A DNA stretch of 64,000 nt from Rhodothalassium salexigens DSM 2132 (GTDB lineage Bacteria > Pseudomonadota > Alphaproteobacteria > Sphingomonadales > Rhodothalassiaceae). Location: assembly GCF_004341375.1 (NCBI RefSeq), contig NZ_SLXO01000012.1:27730-91729 (forward strand), given 5' to 3'. Position numbers and translations under genes: made by a program. The notes under the pieces are model-generated. The model made no database searches. It was given only the letters and a program-made list of their open reading frames with translations, and was not told where the DNA came from. Numbering within the stretch: the first letter of the stretch is position 1; each line of letters starts with the position of its first letter. Shown here piece after piece: positions 26,401 through 33,738 of this stretch.

Positions 26401-29400
26401 TACGCCACCGCTGGCCCGCCCCGCCATTGCGGCCGAGCGGTCGCTGGCCGACCGGGTCAAGGCGGTGGCGGTGGACGACCCCGACCGTCCCGCGGTGATC
26501 GCCGACGCGGGCGGGTTCAGCTATGGCGCCTTGTGGGCGGCGGCCGGCCGCCTCCACGGGCATCTGAGCGACCGCGGCCTTGAGCCGGGCGATCGGGTGG
26601 TGCTGCCGGTTGGCCGCTCGCCCCAGGCACCGTTGGCGATGCTCGCCTGTCTGATGGCCGGGATGCCGTTCGTGGCGGTCGATCCGACCCAGCCTGCGGC
26701 GCGGCTGGCCGCCGGTGTGCGCGCGGCCGATCCGGCGCTGGTACTGACCGGCTTTGGCGCCGCGGCCGATCGGGCGGCGGCCGGCGAGGCGCTGGCGCAT
26801 CTGCCCCGGCTCGACATTCGCGACGCCGCACTGCGCCCGGCCCGCACAGCCCCCACGCCGGTGCTGCCGGCCGCCGACGCGCTGGCCTATATTCTGTTTA
26901 CCTCCGGGTCGACGGGGGCGCCCAAGGGCGTGCCGGTGACCCGCGCCGCCTTCGATGGGCTGCTGTCGGCGCTGATCGCCAGTGATTTGGTGTCCGGGCC
27001 CGAGACCCTGTTGGCGGTCACGCCGCTGTTCTTCGATATCGCGTTGGTGGACTACGGTCTGCCTCTGGCCACCGGTGGCACGGTGGTGATGGCCGACGAC
27101 CGGGCGGTGGCCGAGCCGGAACGGCTGATCGCCCGACTGACCGGCGCGCCGTCCGACCGGGCGCCGGGGTCCGCTGACCGGTCCGAGCCCGCGCAACCGC
27201 CCGCGCAACCGCCGGTATCCCGCAGCGCGGTCGCTGCGCCCGCCATCACCATGATGCAGGCGACGCCGAGCCTGTGGTCGGCGCTGGTGGCGGCGGAGCT
27301 GCCCGACGTGGCCATCAAGGCCTTGTGCGGCGGCGAGCCCTTGTCGGCGCGCCTGGCCGGCGATCTGAGCGCCCGCGTCGCCGGGCTGTGGAATCTGTAC
27401 GGGCCCACCGAGACGACGATCTGGTCGACGGCGGCGCGGCTCGACACGGTGCCCGACGATCCGGTGCCGGTGGGCCGGCCTCTGCCCGGCACGCGGGTTG
27501 CCGTGGTCGATCCGCATGGTCGTTCGGTGCCGCCGGGGCGGCCGGGCGAACTGATCGTCGGCGGTGAGGGCGTGTCGCCGGGCTATCTTGGCCGGGTCGA
27601 CCCCGCCCGCTTCGGCCGCTGGCGGGCTTTTGTACGCGACGTCGGCGATATGGGCGGCGATGCGGGGACGGCGGCCGACGCGGCGGCTGCGGGCGACGCG
27701 GTCTGGGCGTTTCGGACCGGTGACCGGGCGTTGCTGGGCGCCGACGGGCAATGGCGCTGCCTGGGGCGCTTGGATGGTCAGGTGAAGGTGAACGGCCAGC
27801 GGCTGGAACTGGGCGAGGTGGAGCACGCGGCCTTGGCGTTGCCGGGGATCGCGGCGGCGGCTGCGGGCCTGTATCAAACGCCTGCCGGGCCCGCCTTGGC
27901 GTTGGCCGTCGAGGCAGCCGGGCCGGCCGCGTCCGCCGGATCTCCGACCGCGGCGGATCTGCGCGACCATCTGGCTCGGCACCTGCCGCCCTTCGCCATC
28001 CCCGGGGCCCTGACACGGGTCGATCGGCTGCCCCGGCTGGCGAATGGCAAACTGGACCGGGCCGGGGCCGTCGCTCTCGCCACGGCCGATCAAGCGGCCG
28101 GCGCCGGCGCCAGCGCTGGGGCAAAGGGCAGCGGCGGCGCAGGCGGCGGTGGGCTCCCGGGCGCGAACGGTCCGGTCAGCGCGGCGGTGCGTGCGCGCGT
28201 CCGCGCCGCCTGGGTGGAGGTGCTGGGCCGGCGCGATATCGGCGACGACGACACCTTCTTCGATGTCGGCGGCACCTCGCTGGCATTGGCTGCCCTGCGC
28301 CGTCGGCTGGGCGACGCCTTCGGACGCCTGCCCGATATGGCTGACCTGTTCAGTCTGCCGACCGTCGCGTTGCAGGCGGCGTTGCTGGACACGCCCGCCC
28401 ACCCGGCGGCCAACGCGGCGGCGGGCAGGCAGCCGGTTGCCACCCGCCTGGCACCGCCGGTCGCCGGTCGGCGCGCGGCGGGCGACGACGCCATCGCCAT
28501 CGTCGGCATGGCCGGGCGCTTTCCCGGCGCGGCCGACCTGGACGCGTTCTGGGACCTGATCGTCGACGGCGGCTGCGGGCTGGCGCCGGTGCCCGACCCT
28601 GCGGCCGATCCGTTGTCCGGCCTGCCGGGCTATGTGCCCATGGCTGGCAGTCTTGGCGATGTGGACCGGTTCGACGCCGGGTTCTTCTCGCTGTCGGCGC
28701 AGGAGGCGCGGCTGCTCGATCCCCAGCATCGGCTGTTGCTGAGCTTGGCTCAGCACGCCTTCGACGATGCCGGGTTGGCGCCGGCATCGGTCGGCGGGCC
28801 GGGCGATACCTCGGTGGGGGTGTTCACCGGCGTCGGGATCAGCGCCTATCTGGTGCGCAATCTGTTGCAGGCGCCCGAGACCTTGAAGGGGGTTTCGCCG
28901 TTCGAGGTGCTTTACGGGGTCGAGAAGGACTATGCCGCCTCGCGTCTGGCTTATCAGTTCGGGCTGACCGGACCGTGCCAGACCATCGCCACGGCCTGTT
29001 CCACCGCGTTGGTCTGTATCCACCACGCCCGGCGCAGCCTGCTGGCGGGCGAATGCCGCATGGCGCTGGCCGGGGCGGTCAAGATCACCGTGCCCGAAGC
29101 GCGCGGTTATCTGGCCGCGCCCGGTGGCATCGTCTCGGCGTCGGGGCGCTGCCGGCCGTTCGACGCGGCCGCCGACGGCACCGTGTTCGCCAATGGCGGC
29201 GGGCTCGTGGCGCTCAAGCGCCTGGACGACGCGCTGGCCGATGGCGATCGGGTCCGCGCGGTGATCCGCGGCAGCGCGGTCAATAATGACGGCGCAGTCA
29301 AGGCCGGCTACACCGCGCCCAGTCAGACCGGCCAGGCGGCGGTGATCCGCGACGCTCTGGCCGCCGCCGGCGTCGACGCGGCGACCGTCGACTATGTGGA

Positions 29401-32400
29401 GACCCATGGCACCGGCACGGCGCTCGGCGATGCCATCGAAGCCGCCGCCCTCGACGCCACCTATGGCGCCGCCCGGCGTGCCGGCGAGGACGGTGTCGAT
29501 CCCTTGATGCTCGGCGCGGTCAAGGGCAGCGTCGGTCATCTGGACCCTGCTGCGGGCATTGCCGGCCTGATCAAGACGGTGCTGTGCTTGGAACGCCGCC
29601 TGCTGCCGCCCGTGCCCGGCCTGGACCACGCCAACCCGGCGCTGGGGCTCGACCGTGCCGATGCGCCGCTGCGCGTGGTCGGCCATGCCGCCCCCTGGCC
29701 CCATCGGGGGCGGCCGGCGCGCGCCGGCGTCAGCGCGTTCGGCATTGGCGGCGTCAACGCCCATTTGGTGGTCGAGGAGGCGCCGGCGGTGCCGCCCCGC
29801 GCCGAGGCCGCGGCGCCGGGTGCGCAGTTGATCACCGTATCGGCCCGCAGCGCCGATGCCCTGCGTCGGCAGATTGCCGCGCTCGGTGCCTTGGCCGCGA
29901 CGCCCGAGCCGCCGCCGTTGCCCGATTTGGCCCACGCTCTGCATGGGGCGCGCAGCGGCTTTGGCTTTCGCACGGCGGTGCTGGCCGACGATCTGGAGCA
30001 GATGGCCGCCGCGTTGGCCGAAGCGAAGCCCGCGACCGGTCCGGTTGGCAGTGCGCCGCCGCTGATCCTGCTGTTTCCGGGACAGGGCGCACAGCATGCG
30101 GGTATGGCTGCCGGGCTGTACCGCTCGGTCGCGGCGTTTCGGGACGCCTTCGACGCCGCGGTGGCGGCCCTGGCGCCACATCTGGACCTGGACCTGGCCG
30201 CGCTGGCGCTGGGCGAGGGCGCCGCGGCGGGCCTGGTGGCCGACACCCGGCGCGCGCAGCCCTTGCTGTTCGCCGTTCAGTATGCGGCCGGTCGGGCCTG
30301 CCTGGACGCGGGCCTTCGGCCGTCGGCGCTGGTCGGCCACAGCGTCGGCGAGGTGGCGGCGCTGGCGTTGGCCGAGGCGCTGACGCTGGACCAGGCGGCC
30401 CGGTTGGTCGCCGTGCGGGCCGAGACCATGGCGACCGCGCCGGCCGGCAGCATGGCCGCGGTGTTCGAGGCGCCCGGCGCCCTCGACGCCCATCTCGACG
30501 CCGACGTGACGATCGCCGCGGTTAACGCCCCCCGTCTGAGCGTGATCGCCGGCCCCCGGGCGGCGCTGGCGCGGACGCTCGACCGGCTGGCGGCGGCGGG
30601 CATCGACTGCCGCCCGGTCAACGACCGATACGCTTTTCACCATCCTGTACTGGCCGAGGCCTCGGCGGCCTTGCGCGCCAGCCTTGCCGATCTGGTGCCG
30701 GCCGAGCCGCGGATTCCGGTGATCTCGACGCTGACCGGCAAGGCGGTGTCGCTGGCCCGCCGGGTCGATGGCGACTATTGGGCCGACCAGATACTGGCGG
30801 CGGTGCGGTTCGACCGGGCGCTGGCAACGGCGCTGGACGGAGCGCCGGCCACGCTGCTCGACCTGGGGCCGGGACGGGCGCTGGCGGCGGCGGCGGGCTT
30901 CGCCGACCTGCCCGCGCAGACCGAGCGGCTGGCGTTGATCGCCGAGCCCCAGGCGGCACCGGACGGTCGGGACTGGCTCGATCTACTGGGCCGGCTGTGG
31001 TGCCGCGGCCATGAACTCGATTGGGCTCGGCTGAAGGCGCCGTCGGCGCGTCGTTGCGCCGTGCCCGCCTACCCGTTCGACCGCCGCCGCCATTGGGTGG
31101 AGCCCGAGGCGAAACCGAGCGACACCGCCGCGGCGCCCCCACCGATCCGCGATTGGGGGTGGCGCCCGGTCTGGCGCCCGGTCCGCCTCGATCATGCCCG
31201 GTCGGGTCCGACCGGGGCGACCGCTCTGGACCCTGACGGCGCCGCAGCCATGGCGGTGTCCGGCGACGGGACGCGCGGCCCGCGCGACGGTGCAATGGCG
31301 CTGGTGCTGGCATCGGCGGGCAATGATCGGGCGGCGGCGCTCGTGTCGGCCCTTGGGGCGGCGGGCTGGCGCGTGCGCCTGGTCTTGGCGGGGGAGGCCG
31401 CGGCCGAGGGTGACCGGGTCTGCCGGACCGACGCCGACGCCATGGCCGCCTTGATGACCGATTTGGCCAAGGCGGCGCCGGAGCGCGCGGCGGTGATCGA
31501 TCTGGTCGACCGAGCCGGTGCACGGGACGGCATGACCGGCTATGCCGAGAGCGAGACCCTGCTGTCGGCGCTGGCGCGCGTCCGACGGCCGCGGACGCTG
31601 CGGCTGCTGCTGGTCTGTCCGGGCACCGCCGCCGCCGCGCCGGGGGACTGGCTGGCGCCGGCCAGCGCGTTGCGGCGCGGGCCGCTTTTGGCGGCCGTGC
31701 ACGAGATCGCCGGCTTGGCGGCCGCGACGCTCGACCCCGGCGACGCCGGTGCCGATGCTCTCGCCGCGGCGGTGGCGGCCGAACTGGCCGGGCCGTTCGA
31801 CGCCGCGCGGGTCGCCCTGCGCGGGGGCGAGCGTCTGGTGGAGGGGGTCGAGCCCCTATCCTTGACGCCGTCCGAAAGCGCGCCGCCTCCGGTCGAGACC
31901 GGGGCGGCCTATCTGATATCCGGAGCCGGCGGCGCCATTGCCGGTTTGTTGCGCGACCATGTGGCGGCGGCGGGCGGCGTGCCCGTGGGGCTCGCGCGCC
32001 GCCGGCCGACGGATGGCGACGCCTGGCCGCATCTGATCGTCGGCGATGTCGGCGAGCCATCGGCGTGGACCGCGGCGGTCGAGCGGATCGCCGCTGCCGG
32101 GTTGCGTCTGGCTGGGGTCGTGCATTTGGCCGGTGTCGCCGACGGAGGGTTGCTGGCCAGACGGACGCCGGCGGGGGCGGCGCCTGTGCTGGCGCCCAAG
32201 GTGGCCGGCCTGGATGCTCTGCTCGCCGCCCTCGACGGCCGGGCGATCGACTGGGTGCTGGCCGCGTCGTCGCTGACCGCGGTCGCGGGCGCGCCGGGGC
32301 AGAGCGCCTATTGCGCCGCCAACGCCTATCTCGACGCCGTGGCCGAGGCGCGGGCGCTGGAGACTGCGGCGCGGCCTTTGGTCCGGGCGGTCGATCTGGC

Positions 32401-33700
32401 GCCCTGGCGCGACCGGGGGATGGCGGCGCGCTCGCCCGCCGCCCGCGAGCACTCAAGCGGCGCCGGGGTGATCGCCGACACCGACGCCCCGACCTTGTTC
32501 GACGCCCTGCTGGCGACCCGGGCGCCGCGCTTGATCGTGGCGCCCGGGCCGGTGGCGGCGCCGACCTGTTGCCCGGCGACCGTGGCGGCGGATGCCCCGG
32601 CGATCGTCGCGGATCTGGGGTCTGGCGATCTTGGCGACGCCGTGCTGGCGGGAGTGCGCACGGTCCTCGGACGGCCCGACCTGACGCCGGTGGACGACTT
32701 CTTCGCCGCCGGTGGCACGTCGCTCCAGGCGGTGCGTCTGGCCGGGCTGCTGTCCGAGACCACCGGCCGCCCGGTCGACCCCGGTGCCGTGCTGTCCCAT
32801 CCCACGGCGGCGGATCTGGCCCGGGCGCTGACCGACGGTGAACGCGGTGCCGCCGGCACCGATGACGGCTCCGATGATGGCGGCGCGCTGGTTGGGCTGG
32901 CGACGCCGGGGGGGCACGGGCCACCGCTGGTCTTGGTTCACCCGGTGGGCGGCGACCTGTTCCTCTATCGTCCCCTGGCCGGACGGCTTGGCGTGCCCGC
33001 CGCCATCTACGGGCTGCGCGCGACCGATGACGGCGGCGACATCGTCGCTATGGCGACCGCCTATGCCGCCCTGATCGAGGGCCATTTCGGCGACCAGCCG
33101 GTGGCCCTGGCCGGATCGTCGTTCGGTGGCATGGTGGTCTATGAGATGCTGTGCCAGCGCGCCGATGCCGGTCTGGCCCCGACGCCGGCGGTGCTGATCG
33201 ACACGCCGGGGCCGCAGGACGTGGACGCCGGCCTTGCCGACGACGCGGCGATCTACGCCTATCTGGCCCGGTCGGCGGGGCTGGCGGTGGCCGGCGACCC
33301 CGGCCACTGGGCGGACCTCCCACCCGACGCCCGCGCCTCGACCCTGGCCGAGGCGGCCGCCGGCGCCGGGGTCGATCTGGACGCCCGCGCGGTGCGCCGG
33401 TTCGTCGCCCGCTTTCGGGCCAATCAGGCGGCCATGGCGGCCTATGCGCCGCGACCCTTCGACGGGCCTTTGACCTTTATTCTGGCCGCCGAGCGGCGCT
33501 ACGGCGTCGATCCAATGCGCCCCCAGGCGGCTTGGGCGGCGCTGTGCCCGTCGCTCACCGTTCTGAATTGCCCTGGCGACCACATCTCGATCCACGAGCC
33601 GCCGCAGGTGGACCGGCTGGCACGCCTGCTCGATCAGGAGCTTGGCAGGGGCGCTGCGACCGGGGCGCCGGTGGCGCCCAAGGCGGCGGTCGGAGGCTGA
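23408..33700 (+). CDS. Hybrid NRPS-PKS: YqcI/YcgG-dock-C-A(Gly)-PCP-KS-AT-KR-ACP-TE
   Basis: The protein has 3430 residues, with GTG start at 23408 after GGAGGG. Domains: YqcI/YcgG-type domain (about 1-255; N-L-E-W-R-Q-Y-F-L near its end); TubC-like docking (260-312); C (352-780; motif A-H-L-I-C-D-A, catalytic His485); an unassigned linker (about 800-1005); A (1011-1555; specificity residues read D-I-V-Q-L-G-L-I-W-K, close to the glycine code); PCP (Ser1624); KS (1694-2128, Cys1864); AT (2216-2505, G-H-S-V-G-E with Ser2312 and Y-A-F-H, malonyl likely); KR (2828-3008, Y-C-A-A-N with Tyr2968/Asn2972 intact); ACP (3072-3144); TE (3172-3418, G-S-S-F-G-G, Ser3238). The TE makes it the terminal protein, adding Gly and a beta-hydroxy C2 unit, although its gene comes first. 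YqcI/YcgG relatives such as DcsA and GntA are haem-dependent N-oxygenases, so N-hydroxylation is possible; that activity is inferred. Confidence 0.95.
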   Translation: MSRPFDADPVALPARWHDRVLVPTLAADTPPRPWVERVYAQYRARLTDKRYPCHFGYRAESRGEIYYAFLDAGEEARLAEALSAFIHVWGGSPAVRNNLAVFLEPCARLDHRAYGDRFWRLLGDLQAADPAPADASTRLAPDDALWEFEFARHQFFVVGAAPSYARRLSRNLGDAQVLLFQPRSVFMDHATGALIDDKARDTVRTRLGAWDSVAPHRDLGVYGDADNLEWRQYFLADDDQRLYDRCPLVAAPRAPAVADDPGALVARVEARGGRISATGDRLRIEAPTGAIDADLRTALADAKPALLAHLRAGAATGDATGPGGRGAAAERGEQGAPGVPADQGTPGDPGDAPLTFAQEPFVYLSQLGMAGDAYPIQSIQRLPRPVDADLAARALGAVIAWQPALRTHVVDRDQIPRQRVAAAVPLPFYVSDLSALDPDARQVALTERLTQLRQTPFDLARPPLFRFDCIRLGPDDHVIAFHAAHLICDADALDLLFTHLLAAYEALAAGRAPSLPPLTLDLAALARRQKAALRGGAYAAHLSYWREKVRGLAPVLPALGRAERCGDTAAVSADVTLDRSMLDAVDAFCRRHRLARSVLCQGAFQLLLAARTGLRDVTILTPVAARDEAAAPALIGNLTHNLVARLRFRGDEPVATILARAQREQAQILRHKAVPIEVVAQFLLKSGGRRHDLERLSKVAFNYIDADRRPGGGALVPADAPSPRTPRAHVVFDLMAIVVRRGGGLSITVEARRAVFGAAAVARLAEDYAAFLSLMLAAAETGFDDLVARAGDRLAGPVARPRTSAAVAIAGLPPAERAPTDDLPAPLRLPHDLVVGDRVSRGVAVDADLSVAALLGRAARVLAYLAGVGGTVGLPVSDGAGDAGGLWVEDVDATTAEGGRLVLGPVSSPGTERPVSTGYGVCAVVHRDGLDATPRPLDPGDGVRFDIGLDAAGVAALRVVGRAGVVDAMRLPERLAVAPETHGVLLGDERDRLRTAGFTPPLARPAIAAERSLADRVKAVAVDDPDRPAVIADAGGFSYGALWAAAGRLHGHLSDRGLEPGDRVVLPVGRSPQAPLAMLACLMAGMPFVAVDPTQPAARLAAGVRAADPALVLTGFGAAADRAAAGEALAHLPRLDIRDAALRPARTAPTPVLPAADALAYILFTSGSTGAPKGVPVTRAAFDGLLSALIASDLVSGPETLLAVTPLFFDIALVDYGLPLATGGTVVMADDRAVAEPERLIARLTGAPSDRAPGSADRSEPAQPPAQPPVSRSAVAAPAITMMQATPSLWSALVAAELPDVAIKALCGGEPLSARLAGDLSARVAGLWNLYGPTETTIWSTAARLDTVPDDPVPVGRPLPGTRVAVVDPHGRSVPPGRPGELIVGGEGVSPGYLGRVDPARFGRWRAFVRDVGDMGGDAGTAADAAAAGDAVWAFRTGDRALLGADGQWRCLGRLDGQVKVNGQRLELGEVEHAALALPGIAAAAAGLYQTPAGPALALAVEAAGPAASAGSPTAADLRDHLARHLPPFAIPGALTRVDRLPRLANGKLDRAGAVALATADQAAGAGASAGAKGSGGAGGGGLPGANGPVSAAVRARVRAAWVEVLGRRDIGDDDTFFDVGGTSLALAALRRRLGDAFGRLPDMADLFSLPTVALQAALLDTPAHPAANAAAGRQPVATRLAPPVAGRRAAGDDAIAIVGMAGRFPGAADLDAFWDLIVDGGCGLAPVPDPAADPLSGLPGYVPMAGSLGDVDRFDAGFFSLSAQEARLLDPQHRLLLSLAQHAFDDAGLAPASVGGPGDTSVGVFTGVGISAYLVRNLLQAPETLKGVSPFEVLYGVEKDYAASRLAYQFGLTGPCQTIATACSTALVCIHHARRSLLAGECRMALAGAVKITVPEARGYLAAPGGIVSASGRCRPFDAAADGTVFANGGGLVALKRLDDALADGDRVRAVIRGSAVNNDGAVKAGYTAPSQTGQAAVIRDALAAAGVDAATVDYVETHGTGTALGDAIEAAALDATYGAARRAGEDGVDPLMLGAVKGSVGHLDPAAGIAGLIKTVLCLERRLLPPVPGLDHANPALGLDRADAPLRVVGHAAPWPHRGRPARAGVSAFGIGGVNAHLVVEEAPAVPPRAEAAAPGAQLITVSARSADALRRQIAALGALAATPEPPPLPDLAHALHGARSGFGFRTAVLADDLEQMAAALAEAKPATGPVGSAPPLILLFPGQGAQHAGMAAGLYRSVAAFRDAFDAAVAALAPHLDLDLAALALGEGAAAGLVADTRRAQPLLFAVQYAAGRACLDAGLRPSALVGHSVGEVAALALAEALTLDQAARLVAVRAETMATAPAGSMAAVFEAPGALDAHLDADVTIAAVNAPRLSVIAGPRAALARTLDRLAAAGIDCRPVNDRYAFHHPVLAEASAALRASLADLVPAEPRIPVISTLTGKAVSLARRVDGDYWADQILAAVRFDRALATALDGAPATLLDLGPGRALAAAAGFADLPAQTERLALIAEPQAAPDGRDWLDLLGRLWCRGHELDWARLKAPSARRCAVPAYPFDRRRHWVEPEAKPSDTAAAPPPIRDWGWRPVWRPVRLDHARSGPTGATALDPDGAAAMAVSGDGTRGPRDGAMALVLASAGNDRAAALVSALGAAGWRVRLVLAGEAAAEGDRVCRTDADAMAALMTDLAKAAPERAAVIDLVDRAGARDGMTGYAESETLLSALARVRRPRTLRLLLVCPGTAAAAPGDWLAPASALRRGPLLAAVHEIAGLAAATLDPGDAGADALAAAVAAELAGPFDAARVALRGGERLVEGVEPLSLTPSESAPPPVETGAAYLISGAGGAIAGLLRDHVAAAGGVPVGLARRRPTDGDAWPHLIVGDVGEPSAWTAAVERIAAAGLRLAGVVHLAGVADGGLLARRTPAGAAPVLAPKVAGLDALLAALDGRAIDWVLAASSLTAVAGAPGQSAYCAANAYLDAVAEARALETAARPLVRAVDLAPWRDRGMAARSPAAREHSSGAGVIADTDAPTLFDALLATRAPRLIVAPGPVAAPTCCPATVAADAPAIVADLGSGDLGDAVLAGVRTVLGRPDLTPVDDFFAAGGTSLQAVRLAGLLSETTGRPVDPGAVLSHPTAADLARALTDGERGAAGTDDGSDDGGALVGLATPGGHGPPLVLVHPVGGDLFLYRPLAGRLGVPAAIYGLRATDDGGDIVAMATAYAALIEGHFGDQPVALAGSSFGGMVVYEMLCQRADAGLAPTPAVLIDTPGPQDVDAGLADDAAIYAYLARSAGLAVAGDPGHWADLPPDARASTLAEAAAGAGVDLDARAVRRFVARFRANQAAMAAYAPRPFDGPLTFILAAERRYGVDPMRPQAAWAALCPSLTVLNCPGDHISIHEPPQVDRLARLLDQELGRGAATGAPVAPKAAVGG

Positions 33701-33738
33701 CAACCGGCGCTGCTTGGGGAGGGGCCGTTGCGACCGGA

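Noticed and set aside
24683..30643. A 1986-codon open frame on the minus strand opposite the TE-bearing megasynthase
   Set aside because: It is a GC-rich antisense shadow with Arg/Gln/His-rich low-complexity translation and no domain; the plus-strand frame has full NRPS-PKS motifs.
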